Shown: in pieces, positions 8,950 to 17,098 of the stretch
Numbering within the stretch: position 1 is the stretch's first letter
How the letters are laid out: every line of letters starts with the position of its first letter
From: Anoxynatronum sibiricum
Lineage (GTDB): Bacteria > Bacillota > Clostridia > Peptostreptococcales > Tindalliaceae
DNA length: 64,000 bases
Reading direction: 5' to 3'
Assembly (NCBI RefSeq): GCF_039414295.1
Contig: NZ_JBCITM010000003.1
Coordinates: forward strand, 62,001-126,000
Notes under the pieces: generated by a model
Database searches by the model: none
The model's input: the letters and a program-made list of their open reading frames with translations, nothing else
What the model was told of the DNA's origin: nothing
Translations under genes and position numbers: made by a program

Positions 8950-9261
8950 ATGGCAGGCTGGAACCAGGCGATCAGGGTCATCGATCGTTTTGAAGGACAG
9001 GATGCTGTGGTTGAAACGCATGCCGGATGGTTAAGAATAAATCGGAACTTGTTGCCTGTCAATGTGGTGGAAGGCGATCTGATCATTCCACTTGAAGATG
9101 GCACCTGGCAGATAGATGTTGAAGGAACAGCAGCCCGCCGCCGATTGATACAGAAAAAAATGGATCGGCTCCTTGAGAGAAAATCAATCCAACCGGTTGT
9201 ACCAAGTGAAAATCGAGACGATGCCGACGATGCTGATGACGATCGTGGCCATCGGCGCTAG
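8950..9261 (+). CDS. DUF3006 family protein
   Basis: A small 103-residue protein. Residues from about 8 to 55 (IRVIDRFEGQDAVVE, RNLLP, VEGDLI) match the short DUF3006 pattern of a beta-barrel with a conserved IDRFEG; the function of that family is unknown. A basic helix (RRRLIQKKMDRLLER) and a very acidic tail (DDADDADDD) follow. It starts just after the amidase stop and uses the AAGGAG at the end of that gene, so it is likely translated together with it. In other Firmicutes DUF3006 genes often sit beside metallo-hydrolases; that is not the case here. Confidence 0.65.
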   Translation: MAGWNQAIRVIDRFEGQDAVVETHAGWLRINRNLLPVNVVEGDLIIPLEDGTWQIDVEGTAARRRLIQKKMDRLLERKSIQPVVPSENRDDADDADDDRGHRR

Positions 9262-9349
9262 AGAAGCGATTGGAAGATCATTTTTTCAATTAGCGATATC
9301 ACCTGATGAATAACGCTGCCATCAATACGAAGAATGATGAGAATAATGG

Positions 9350-9379
9350 TTGACAGTATTTTTATGCATGTGGTAGACT
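9350..9379 (+). promoter_or_regulatory. Promoter of the lysine (DAP) operon
   Basis: TTGACA at 9350-9355 and TAGACT at 9374-9379 with an 18-base spacer. It lies about 60 bases upstream of the lysine riboswitch, so the aptamer is the start of the transcript. Confidence 0.7.
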
Positions 9380-9440
9380 ATGAGACAGGTTTAATTAACC
9401 AAACCAATGGTTGATTTAAATGACAACTGAATGATGTAAA

Positions 9441-9613
9441 GAATAGAGGCTGCACCGCGAATGAGTCGCACCCGGATGAAAAGGGAGGGGTTTCCCGATG
9501 CCGGAGTGTTAAAGGTCAAAGTGCCGAAGAGAGCGAAAAAGACCCTTTTCGTAATCTGGGGGATCGGGTGAAGAATCCGTCCACTGTCATGGGATACCCC
9601 ATGGAGTGCTATT
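9441..9613 (+). promoter_or_regulatory. Lysine riboswitch (L box)
   Basis: The leader contains the conserved L-box blocks in order: ATAGAGG near the 5' side, GGATGAAAAGGGAGG, GATGCCGGAGTG and GTGCCGAAG, then CTGTCATGGGATACCCCATG closing with GGAGTGCTATTC. This order and the CTGTC-hairpin-GGAGNGCTAT ending are those of lysine aptamers. It precedes asd and the rest of the DAP pathway. A terminator stands between it and asd, which fits lysine-induced transcription termination. Confidence 0.92.
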
Positions 9614-9688
9614 CGCCTATGAATGGAATGGCCAGTACCCGTCAATGATTCATGTTGCGGCTGGTCCTGTCGTTTGTCGTGCGAAGAG

Positions 9689-9716
9689 CTCCCGGGGGAA
9701 ATCCCGGGAGTTTTTT
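9689..9716 (+). terminator. Riboswitch expression-platform terminator
   Basis: CTCCCGGG and CCCGGGAG form a perfect 8-base-pair stem around GGAAAT, followed by six T. It ends 25 bases before the asd start and must be read through when lysine is scarce. Confidence 0.92.
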
Positions 9717-9740
9717 AAAACAAAAAAGGAGGCGTTCAAT

Positions 9741-10742
9741 TTGGGACTTAACATCGGTGTGGTGGGGGCAACAGGTGCCGTCGGAAGAAAAATGCTGGAA
9801 ACACTTGCAGAAAGAAAAATACAGGTGGATTCTTTAAGATGCTTCGCTTCAGAAAGAACCGCCGGTCAGTTGATTGACTGGAAAGGCCGGCAGATCATCA
9901 TAGAACTGTTGACCCCGGAAACCATGAAGGAGTCTTTTGACTATCTGCTGTTTTCAGCCGGTGGCAGCGTGTCGGAGAAATATGCCGCCATTGCCCAGGA
10001 AGCAGGTAATATCATTATCGATAATTCCTCCCAGTGGCGAATGACCGAAGGTATTCCCCTGGTGGTGCCAGAGGTGAATCCCCACACATTGAAAGGATAC
10101 CGGGGGATTGTTGCCAACCCCAACTGCTCCACCATACAAATGGTAGTGGCGCTGGCGCCCCTCCACCGTGTCTTTGGCATTAAGCGAATCGTGGTGGCGA
10201 CTTATCAGGCGGTTTCCGGCAGCGGTCATAAAGCCATTGTGGAACTGGAGAAACAACTGCAAGATCCGGAAGCACTGCCTCAGGTATATCCGAAACGCAT
10301 TGCAGGCAATTGCCTGCCCCATATTGATGTGTTCAATGAAAATGGATTCACCAAAGAAGAGCTGAAAATGGTTTACGAAACTCAGAAAATCTTAGAGGAT
10401 GATACCATTGAAGTGAATGCCACCGCGGTGCGTGTACCGGTTTTTTATAGTCACAGCGAGTCCATTACAGTTACCTTCCATGAAGAGCCAGACCTGGAAA
10501 AATTACGGGAGTTACTGGTACAGGCACCGGGAGTCATGGTGATGGATGACCTTTCCAATCTGGTATATCCCACGCCCCTTTTCACCGCTGGTAAAGATGA
10601 TACCTGCGTGGGACGCATCCGAAAAGATCTTTTCGATCCCAAAACAGTGTCGCTTTGGGTGGTGGCAGACAATCTGAGAAAAGGCGCGGCCACCAATGCC
10701 GTTCAGATTTTGGAGAAAATGGAAGAAATGAAAGCTGTTTAA
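9741..10742 (+). CDS. asd: Aspartate-semialdehyde dehydrogenase
   Basis: Makes aspartate semialdehyde from aspartyl phosphate with NADPH, the branch point to lysine, threonine and methionine. The 333 residues start with GVVGATGAVG (6-15, Rossmann loop) and carry the catalytic Cys129 in VANPNCSTIQ and the His of SGSGHKA. The start is a TTG, 8 bases after AAAGGAGG; a longer reading from 9606 would pass through the riboswitch terminator and is not credible. First gene of the lysine-controlled operon. Confidence 0.95.
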   Translation: MGLNIGVVGATGAVGRKMLETLAERKIQVDSLRCFASERTAGQLIDWKGRQIIIELLTPETMKESFDYLLFSAGGSVSEKYAAIAQEAGNIIIDNSSQWRMTEGIPLVVPEVNPHTLKGYRGIVANPNCSTIQMVVALAPLHRVFGIKRIVVATYQAVSGSGHKAIVELEKQLQDPEALPQVYPKRIAGNCLPHIDVFNENGFTKEELKMVYETQKILEDDTIEVNATAVRVPVFYSHSESITVTFHEEPDLEKLRELLVQAPGVMVMDDLSNLVYPTPLFTAGKDDTCVGRIRKDLFDPKTVSLWVVADNLRKGAATNAVQILEKMEEMKAV

Positions 10743-10782
10743 GATGTGCCAATGATGATAAGGGGAAGGGGAGGTCATGATC

Positions 10783-11658
10783 ATGTTTAAAGGAGCAGGG
10801 GTTGCTATTTTGACACCTTTCAAAAATGGGGAAGTGGATTTGGAATCCTACGGACAGCTGGTGGATTTTCAGCTGGAAAAAGGCATTCAGTGCCTGGTAG
10901 TACTGGGGACAACCGGGGAAGCCAGCACCCTGAATGAAGCTGAGCGTGAAGCCATGGTTCATTTGACGGTTAAAAGGGCAAAGGGAAAAGTGCCGGTGAT
11001 AGTCGGTGCTGGCAGCAATAACACGGCGATTGCCGTCAAGTATGCCAAACAGGCGGAAGCGCTGGGTGCTGATGGCGTGTTGGTAGTGACGCCTTACTAT
11101 AACAAAGCCACACAAAATGGCCTGGTGGCTCATTTTACAGCCGTTGCCGAAGCTGTTGATGTGCCGGTGGTACTGTATAATGTTCCCAGCCGTACCGGAG
11201 TTAATATTGAACCTGCCACGGTGGCGCTCCTGGCGGAGGTGAAGAACATTGTGGGAATCAAAGAAGCCAGCGGCAATATTTCCCAGGTGCTGGAAATGAA
11301 ACGGCTGGTGCCGGCAGATTTCATGATTTGGTCCGGGAACGACGATAATATTCTGCCGATTTACTCTGTTGGAGGCCATGGTGTGATCTCTGTGATGGCC
11401 AATATGATTCCCGGCGAAACCCAAGCCATGTGTGAAGCTTTCATGGCGGGCCACATTGAAGAAGCTATCCAATTGCAGGTAAAAACCAAAAAACTGTTCA
11501 ACCTGTTGTTTATGGAAGTCAATCCCATTCCCATTAAAGCAGCACTATACCTCATGGGGATGATGGCCAATGAACTGCGGCTCCCCCTGACACCCATGGA
11601 GCCGGCCAACATGGAACAACTGAAACAAGAAATGCTTCGGCTGAATATCATCCAGTAA
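10783..11658 (+). CDS. dapA: 4-hydroxy-tetrahydrodipicolinate synthase
   Basis: Condenses aspartate semialdehyde with pyruvate, the first lysine-specific step. The 291 residues form the class I aldolase TIM barrel: TTGE near residue 43, Tyr132 in LYNVPSRTG and the Schiff-base Lys160 in GIKEASGN. The start at 10783 lies 8 bases after GGGGAGG; an ATG six bases earlier is too close to that site. Between asd (40 bases) and dapB (13 bases), clearly co-transcribed. Confidence 0.96.
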   Translation: MFKGAGVAILTPFKNGEVDLESYGQLVDFQLEKGIQCLVVLGTTGEASTLNEAEREAMVHLTVKRAKGKVPVIVGAGSNNTAIAVKYAKQAEALGADGVLVVTPYYNKATQNGLVAHFTAVAEAVDVPVVLYNVPSRTGVNIEPATVALLAEVKNIVGIKEASGNISQVLEMKRLVPADFMIWSGNDDNILPIYSVGGHGVISVMANMIPGETQAMCEAFMAGHIEEAIQLQVKTKKLFNLLFMEVNPIPIKAALYLMGMMANELRLPLTPMEPANMEQLKQEMLRLNIIQ

Positions 11659-11671
11659 AGGGGGAATGGTC

Positions 11672-12391
11672 ATGCACCTGCTGGTGTGGGGAAAAACAGG
11701 AAAGATGGGGCAAATGATGATCAAAATGGCCAAAGAAGACCCCTTTTGGCGACAGGTTCAAGGCATTGGATCCCATGATGATGTGGATTCAGAACATCTG
11801 AAGGCCGATGTGGTCATTGACTTTTCAAATCCCAGGGCATTGGATGCTGTGCTGGACTTTTGTCTGAAGCGACAATGTCCCTTGGTGATTGGCACCACTG
11901 GATACTCGGAAGAGCAGATTGCCAAAATACAGACGGCTGCCACAAAGATACCGCTGGTGTATTCCACCAACATGTCGCTGGGAATGAACCTGCTCTTTTC
12001 ACTGGTGAAAAAGACAGCATCCATATTGAAAGATTCTGTGGACATTGAAGTGGTGGAGGCCCACCACAACCGCAAGAAAGACGCTCCCTCCGGCAGTGCC
12101 TGCACCATTATAGAAGCCATTGAAGCCGGCCTGGGTGCGAAACATCCTCATGTTCATGGCCGTGTGGGAGAAGCTCCCCGGCAAAAAGGAGAAATCGGTA
12201 TCCACAGCCTTCGGGGAGGGAACATCGTAGGCCGTCACGAAGCCTGGTTTATTCATGAACTGGAGAGTCTCACCCTGGTGCATGAAGCGCATGACCGGTC
12301 TGTCTTTGCCAAAGGGGCCCTGGAAGCTGCCAAGTATGTGGTGGGAGCTGACATTGGCTATTATGACATGACCCATGTGTTAGGGCTTTAA
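11672..12391 (+). CDS. dapB: 4-hydroxy-tetrahydrodipicolinate reductase
   Basis: NAD(P)H-dependent reductase giving tetrahydrodipicolinate. The 239 residues have an N-terminal GKTGKMGQMM nucleotide loop (a variant of GxxGxMG) and the DapB active-site signature VEAHHNRKKDAPSGSA. The start at 11672 is 7 bases after AAAGGGG; an ATG two codons upstream is possible. The next gene follows after 152 bases with a small palindromic hairpin near 12488-12512 that lacks a T tract. Confidence 0.94.
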   Translation: MHLLVWGKTGKMGQMMIKMAKEDPFWRQVQGIGSHDDVDSEHLKADVVIDFSNPRALDAVLDFCLKRQCPLVIGTTGYSEEQIAKIQTAATKIPLVYSTNMSLGMNLLFSLVKKTASILKDSVDIEVVEAHHNRKKDAPSGSACTIIEAIEAGLGAKHPHVHGRVGEAPRQKGEIGIHSLRGGNIVGRHEAWFIHELESLTLVHEAHDRSVFAKGALEAAKYVVGADIGYYDMTHVLGL

Positions 12392-12543
12392 GGGAGCAAC
12401 TCGAAGAAAGAAATAAGCATATTGAAAACATGAAATGAACCGTATACAAGAAGTGGGATGAACTAAAGCAAGAATTGAGATGAGAAATTATAAGACGTGG
12501 ATCATCTTATAAGGTGGATGATCTGACATAATGGAGGGAAATA

Positions 12544-13257
12544 ATGGAAGCACAGGAAATCATCGCATACATTCAAAACAGTGTCAAAAAAACACCCGTG
12601 AAAGTCTATGTCAAAGGAAAACTGGACACCATCGACTGGGAGAAATTCCCCGGCAAAGCCTTCATCAGCGGTGAAGCCGGCGTGTTGTTCGGTAACTGGA
12701 AGCCGGTGGAAACTTTCTTACAAGAACAGGGAGAAGACATTGAAGATCTGGTGGTGGAGAACGACTGCAATCTATCCGGTGTACCGCTATTGGATACGAA
12801 GAAATTGCAGGCTCGTATTGAGCCAGGGGCTATCATTCGGGAAAAAGTGGAAGTTCAGCCCAATGCCATTATCATGATGGGTGCGGTCATCAATATTGGT
12901 GCTGTGATTGGTGAAGGCACCATGATCGACATGAATGCAGTGGTCGGAGGACGGGGAATCATTGGCAAAAACTGCCATTTGGGTGCCGGTGCCGTGGTGG
13001 CCGGCGTGGTGGAGCCTGCCTCAGCCACTCCGGTGATTATTGAAGATAATGTACTGATTGGTGCCAATGCAGTGATTCTGGAGGGTGTGCGTGTTGGTGA
13101 AGGTTCTGTGGTGGCAGCCGGTGCCATTGTGACTGAAGATGTGCCTGCAGGTGTGGTGGTGGCCGGTACACCCGCCAGAGTCATCAAAACCATTGACGAT
13201 CAGACCCGCTCTAAAACCGGGCTGGTGGATGCACTGCGTCAGTTGAATGAGGAATAG
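12544..13257 (+). CDS. dapH: Tetrahydrodipicolinate N-acetyltransferase
   Basis: Transfers acetyl from acetyl-CoA to tetrahydrodipicolinate in the acetylase branch of the DAP pathway. The 237 residues have an N-terminal DapH-specific part (about 1-85) and a left-handed beta-helix of hexapeptide repeats from about 90 to 205 (IEPGAIIREKVEV, IGEGTMIDMNAVVGG, VIGANAVILEGVRVG). It resembles the Bacillus YkuQ type rather than the succinylase DapD. The matching aminotransferase and deacetylase genes are not in the window. Start after TGGAGGG. Confidence 0.93.
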   Translation: MEAQEIIAYIQNSVKKTPVKVYVKGKLDTIDWEKFPGKAFISGEAGVLFGNWKPVETFLQEQGEDIEDLVVENDCNLSGVPLLDTKKLQARIEPGAIIREKVEVQPNAIIMMGAVINIGAVIGEGTMIDMNAVVGGRGIIGKNCHLGAGAVVAGVVEPASATPVIIEDNVLIGANAVILEGVRVGEGSVVAAGAIVTEDVPAGVVVAGTPARVIKTIDDQTRSKTGLVDALRQLNEE

Positions 13258-13260
13258 ACC

Positions 13261-14481
13261 ATGAGTATTATTGTTCAAAAATACGGAGGCACCTCTGTCG
13301 GCACGCCTGAACGGATCAAAGCGGTGGCAAACCGCGTGATTCAGAAGAAGAACCAGGGACATCAGCTGGTAGTCATTGTTTCAGCCATGGGAAAAACCAC
13401 CGACAGTCTTATTGAGCTGGCCCGTCAGATCACCGACAATCCGGCCCCCAGGGAAATGGATATGCTGTTGACCACCGGTGAACAGGTGAGTATTTCACTG
13501 TTGGCCATGGCCCTCATGGATCAGGGACAACCGGCGGTTTCTTTCACAGGCCCCCAGCTGGGCATTCAGACCACCTCACTGCATCAAAAAGCCCGCATTT
13601 TGGATATTGACGTGAGTCGTATTCACCAGGCCCTGGCGCAAAATCAGGTGGTGGTGGTGGCAGGCTTCCAGGGAGTTTCGGAAAACCAGGAAATCACCAC
13701 ACTGGGAAGAGGTGGCAGCGATACCTCGGCTGTGGCGCTGGCAGCCAAGCTGCGGGCAACCTGTGAGATCTATACTGATGTGGAAGGGATCTATACCATG
13801 GATCCCCGCAAGCTGCCGGGGGCAAAAAAGCTGGATTATATCACCTCTGAAGAAATGATGGAAATGGCCAGCCTGGGTGCCGGTGTATTGCATCACCGGT
13901 CAGTGGAACTAGCGCATAAATTTCAAGTCCCATTGTATCTGGCGTCGACTTTCAGCGATCAGCCGGGAACCTGGGTTGTGAATGGAGGCAATGAAGGAAT
14001 GGAAGAGAGCTTGGTAACGGGGATGACATCCAGTCGATCAGATGTCCAGGTCACCTTGATGAATCTGCCGGCGGGCATGAAGAGCCTGCGTCGTATTTTT
14101 TCCGAGATGGCAGAAAAAGAAGTGAATGTGGATATGATTTCTCAGATGATGAATGGGAATCAACGCATGTACGTCAGCTTCACCATTCCCCGGGAAGATG
14201 TGCAGGTGGCACGTAGCCTCATGGAAACCTGGCATGCAGAGGACGATGCTATTCACTGGGATATTAACGAAAACATCGTGAAAATGTCCATCGTGGGGTT
14301 GGGTATGCGCACCCATTCAGGTGTGGCGGGCAACGTTTTTGCTGCACTGGAGGGAGCCGGGATTGAACTTAAGATGGTGACCACTTCTGAAATTAATATT
14401 TCATGGGTACTGGCAGAAGAAGACGAAGCGAAAGCCATTCAAGCCATCGGGCAAGCTTTTGAGTTGGCCGAAGAGGAGTAA
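13261..14481 (+). CDS. lysC: Aspartokinase (alpha/beta type, with ACT domains)
   Basis: Phosphorylates aspartate, the entry step to the aspartate family. The 406 residues start with the kinase loop KYGGTSVG (7-14), carry FTGPQLGI, GRGGSDTSAVALA and EIYTDVEGIYTMDPR for substrate and ATP binding, and end with two ACT regulatory domains (about 270-400). The length and internal layout are those of the lysine- or lysine/threonine-regulated class, where an internal start can yield a separate beta chain. It begins 3 bases after dapH and is followed by a strong terminator, ending the operon. Confidence 0.93.
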   Translation: MSIIVQKYGGTSVGTPERIKAVANRVIQKKNQGHQLVVIVSAMGKTTDSLIELARQITDNPAPREMDMLLTTGEQVSISLLAMALMDQGQPAVSFTGPQLGIQTTSLHQKARILDIDVSRIHQALAQNQVVVVAGFQGVSENQEITTLGRGGSDTSAVALAAKLRATCEIYTDVEGIYTMDPRKLPGAKKLDYITSEEMMEMASLGAGVLHHRSVELAHKFQVPLYLASTFSDQPGTWVVNGGNEGMEESLVTGMTSSRSDVQVTLMNLPAGMKSLRRIFSEMAEKEVNVDMISQMMNGNQRMYVSFTIPREDVQVARSLMETWHAEDDAIHWDINENIVKMSIVGLGMRTHSGVAGNVFAALEGAGIELKMVTTSEINISWVLAEEDEAKAIQAIGQAFELAEEE

Positions 14482-14514
14482 CTGAAAGATAGAATTAAAC
14501 AGCAATAAAAAATC

Positions 14515-14548
14515 GGCCAACCCCGTAGCATGAAGGGGTTGGCCTTTA
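14515..14548 (+). terminator. Terminator of the lysine operon
   Basis: GGCCAACCCC and GGGGTTGGCC form a perfect 10-base-pair stem followed by TTTATA; A-rich sequence precedes it, so it may also act on the opposite strand, where kdgK ends at 14643. Confidence 0.9.
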
Positions 14549-14642
14549 TAGAGAAAAGAGAAGGGGGTTGGTAAGCCTGCGTGTTGGTTATGGGTTGCTC
14601 AGATTGCTGTCGATAAATCAGATCAACGTGCAAATCAGCAGA

Positions 14643-15665
14643 TTAGCGCTGCACGCGTCCGGAAGCATCGCCCTTTAACAGGTTCTCCACCTCGGGAACA
14701 GTGACCATGTTGAAGTCGCCGAAAATGGTGTGTTTCAGAGCAGAAGCGGCCACGCCAAATTCCAGGGCATCCTTGAAGTTTTTGCCTTCCAGAAGACCGT
14801 AAATGATACCGCCGGCAAAGGAATCACCACCGCCAACCCGGTCAACAATGCGCACATCATATTCCCGGGAATGATAAAACTCATTACCATCGTAGGCGCA
14901 GGCCGACCAGCCGTTGTCGGAAGCCGAGTAGGACTTGCGCAGTGAGCTGATCACATATTTGAATCCAAACTGTTCTTTCATCTGCTTAAAGATATCTTGA
15001 TAACCGGCCAGTTCCAGATCGCCGGAAGTGACATCAGTTTTACCGGGTTTAAAGCCAAGGACTTTCTCAGCGTCTTCTTCATTACCAATGCACACATCCA
15101 CATATTGCATCAGATTGGACATGACAGCTTTGGCTTCTTCAGGAGTCCACAGGTTTTTACGGTAGTTCAGGTCAACAGAAACAGTCACATCATGTTTTTT
15201 AGCGGCTTTTAGTGCTGCTTCTGTCAAAGCAGCTGCCTTTTCGCCCAAGGCAGGCGTAATGCCGGAAAAATGGAACCAGGAAGCATCGCTGAAAATCGCA
15301 TCAAAGTCAAAATCTTCAACAGTTGCTTCCGCAATGGAAGAACCGGCTCGGTCATAAACCACCTTGGAGGGACGCATGGAAGCGCCGGATTCCAGGTAGT
15401 AGATGCCCACACGGTCGCCGCCCCTGGCAACATAATCAGTATGAACACCGAAGCGTCGCAGGTGATTGACGGCTGCCTGGCCGATTTCATGCTTTGGCAG
15501 CTTGGAAACGAAATAAGCATCGTAGCCATAGTTGGCCAATGAAACGGCTACGTTGGCTTCCCCGCCGCCGTAGACAACATCGAAAGACTCAGCCTGAACA
15601 AAACGCTGATAACCGGGGGGGGAGAGGCGCAGCATGATTTCACCAAGAGTGACTACTTTTTTCAT
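14643..15665 (-). CDS. kdgK: 2-dehydro-3-deoxygluconokinase
   Basis: PfkB-family sugar kinase converting KDG to KDPG with ATP. The 340 residues have the N-terminal family signature GGGEANVAVSLANYG (residues 33-47) and the C-terminal catalytic motif VGGGDSFAGG with the Asp base. The start is preceded by AAGGAGG at an ideal distance. It is transcribed away from kdgA in the same direction (kdgA first, then kdgK with a 137-base gap). It takes the KDG made by UxaA at 25.9 kb, linking it to the hexonate pathway encoded there. Confidence 0.9.
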   Translation of the reverse strand: MKKVVTLGEIMLRLSPPGYQRFVQAESFDVVYGGGEANVAVSLANYGYDAYFVSKLPKHEIGQAAVNHLRRFGVHTDYVARGGDRVGIYYLESGASMRPSKVVYDRAGSSIAEATVEDFDFDAIFSDASWFHFSGITPALGEKAAALTEAALKAAKKHDVTVSVDLNYRKNLWTPEEAKAVMSNLMQYVDVCIGNEEDAEKVLGFKPGKTDVTSGDLELAGYQDIFKQMKEQFGFKYVISSLRKSYSASDNGWSACAYDGNEFYHSREYDVRIVDRVGGGDSFAGGIIYGLLEGKNFKDALEFGVAASALKHTIFGDFNMVTVPEVENLLKGDASGRVQR

Positions 15666-15802
15666 TACATTTTCCTCCTTATCATTCCATAAATGGGATA
15701 CCGCTCCAGCGGGTTTTCATCGATTTGAAATAACTTCTTAGATGATTTGAAAGGGTCGTTTGACGAATGGTTTGTGTTCGAAATCAGGGAAGATTTTGTG
15801 CG

Positions 15803-16432
15803 TTACTGCTCTCGGGCTTCCCTGACTTTTGCCACCAGAGCCTGTGCGGCTTTGGTCATGTCTTCCGGTGTGCCTTTGGTCAGATTGCCACCCACGCCGA
15901 CGGCAATACACCCATTATTGATCCATTTGTCAACATTTTCAAGACTCACGCCGCCGGTGGGCATCAAAACCGCCTGTGGCAGTGGTCCTTTGACTGCTTT
16001 GATGAAGTCAGGGCCGCCCAGACTTCCGGGGAAAACCTTGATCACATCGGCACCGGCTTCCATGGCCTGAATCATTTCTGTCAGTGTCATACAGCCAGGC
16101 ATATAAGGAATTTGATATCGATTGCATAACTTGGCAGTTTCAGCATCAAAGGCAGGGCTCACCACATACTTGGCACCTGCTAAAATACCGATGCGGGCTG
16201 TTTCGCTGTCAAGCACAGTACCTGCACCCACCAGCAGACGATCTCCAAACTCCTCAGTCAAAGATTCAATGACCTTGTGAGCTCCCGGCACGGTGAAAGT
16301 GATTTCAATGGCATCAATGCCGCCTTCCATGCAGGCTAGGGCAATTTTGCGTGCATGTTCGCTGTTTTCAGCACGTACCACAGCGACCACGCCCACTGCT
16401 TCAATGCGCTGAAGCACTTCATATCTTCTCAT
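15803..16432 (-). CDS. kdgA: KHG/KDPG aldolase
   Basis: Class I aldolase splitting KDPG into pyruvate and glyceraldehyde 3-phosphate. The 209 residues match the family: Glu43 in AIEITFT, GAGTVLD at 69-75, MPGCMT at 111-116, and the Schiff-base Lys132 in DVIKVFPG. Start after AAAAGGAGG. It is the first gene of the kdgA-kdgK pair; a short palindrome and AT-rich DNA upstream (16442-16580) probably hold the promoter. Confidence 0.93.
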   Translation of the reverse strand: MRRYEVLQRIEAVGVVAVVRAENSEHARKIALACMEGGIDAIEITFTVPGAHKVIESLTEEFGDRLLVGAGTVLDSETARIGILAGAKYVVSPAFDAETAKLCNRYQIPYMPGCMTLTEMIQAMEAGADVIKVFPGSLGGPDFIKAVKGPLPQAVLMPTGGVSLENVDKWINNGCIAVGVGGNLTKGTPEDMTKAAQALVAKVREAREQ

Positions 16433-16460
16433 TAAATGGCCTCCTTTTCAACTTAAAAGG

Positions 16461-16473
16461 TTCATAATATGAA
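16461..16473. promoter_or_regulatory. Candidate operator upstream of kdgA
   Basis: Perfect 13-base palindrome TTCATAATATGAA, 29 bases upstream of the kdgA start. A further TGAAAC half-element occurs about 20 bases away. It could bind a KDG- or hexuronate-responsive regulator; it differs from the palindrome in front of the TRAP operon. Confidence 0.35.
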
Positions 16474-16584
16474 ACTATGATTTGCTTTGTGAAACCTTAC
16501 TTGTATCTTATAATGACTTCTCTCAAAAAGCAATACCATTTACATAAGAATTTTACCCATATCACAATAAAAAACCAAAGGTAA

Positions 16585-16616
16585 AGAAAAAACCCTCCCG
16601 TACAGATAGGAGGGTT
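16585..16616 (-). terminator. Terminator of the yedE-tusA-DUF3343 unit
   Basis: On the minus strand AACCCTCC and GGGAGGGTT form the stem, followed by TTTTCTTT. It lies just past the DUF3343 stop at 16630. Confidence 0.88.
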
Positions 16617-16629
16617 GAGAGAAGGTATG

Positions 16630-16872
16630 TTATGTGTCGCTGGTAAATACCAAATGATAACCATCGGATGCAGCGAGATATATTTTTTCGATTTCTTCAT
16701 CTGCCAGTTCTTCGCAAGGTCCCTCATAAGTGATCTTTGCTCCCACACCGCAGTTAGAGCTAAGCTGGCGGGGAACTGGCATCAACTCACAGGAGAAACC
16801 TTCCCGTTTGGCAAAGCGTTTAAACTTAATGGCGCCGGAATGGGTGAAGAACAATACCATGTATTCTTTCAT
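16630..16872 (-). CDS. DUF3343 protein, putative Se/S carrier
   Basis: An 80-residue protein. The family is described as a putative selenium/sulfur carrier-like domain and is the C-terminal half of the selenium-metabolism protein YedF. The single well-placed cysteine is Cys41 in SSNCGVG, as in the family (a second cysteine is at 28). The pattern LFFTHSGAIKFKRFAK at the N-terminus is typical. It follows the TusA-like gene by 13 bases, so here the two YedF halves are separate proteins. Third gene of yedE-tusA-DUF3343. The function in selenium handling is taken from family context, not shown here. Confidence 0.8.
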   Translation of the reverse strand: MKEYMVLFFTHSGAIKFKRFAKREGFSCELMPVPRQLSSNCGVGAKITYEGPCEELADEEIEKIYLAASDGYHLVFTSDT

Positions 16873-16885
16873 TCAAAACGTCCCT

Positions 16886-17098
16886 TCAGGATTTTTTTGC
16901 CTGAAGTTGGTAAGTGTCCTCAGACATATCAATGTCTACAGTATAACCTGCATTTTGCAAAAAACGCAAGACATTTCCCTTGGCAGTCTCATTGTCCACC
17001 AGGATTGTCAGGTCTGTGGGTTGTTGATCAATTGCTTTTTTGGTGAGAAGAACCGGTTGAGGGCAGGATAAACCACGCGCATCAATGCTATTCAACAT
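16886..17098 (-). CDS. TusA/SirA-like sulfur (selenium) carrier protein
   Basis: A 70-residue protein of the SirA/TusA fold with the defining CPxP motif: Cys12 in LSCPQPVL near the N-terminus. Such proteins carry persulfide (or selenide) on that cysteine between a cysteine desulfurase and an acceptor. It overlaps the end of yedE by 11 bases and has a strong AAGGAGG inside it. With DUF3343 downstream it corresponds to YedF in two pieces. A cysteine desulfurase-like enzyme is encoded divergently at 18.4 kb and is a natural donor. Confidence 0.88.
   Translation of the reverse strand: MLNSIDARGLSCPQPVLLTKKAIDQQPTDLTILVDNETAKGNVLRFLQNAGYTVDIDMSEDTYQLQAKKS

Noticed and set aside
10582..11472. 296-residue open frame on the minus strand
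   Set aside because: It lies antisense to asd and dapA, both certain genes; its composition (rich in His, Arg, Asn) is that of a reverse shadow and it has no ribosome site.
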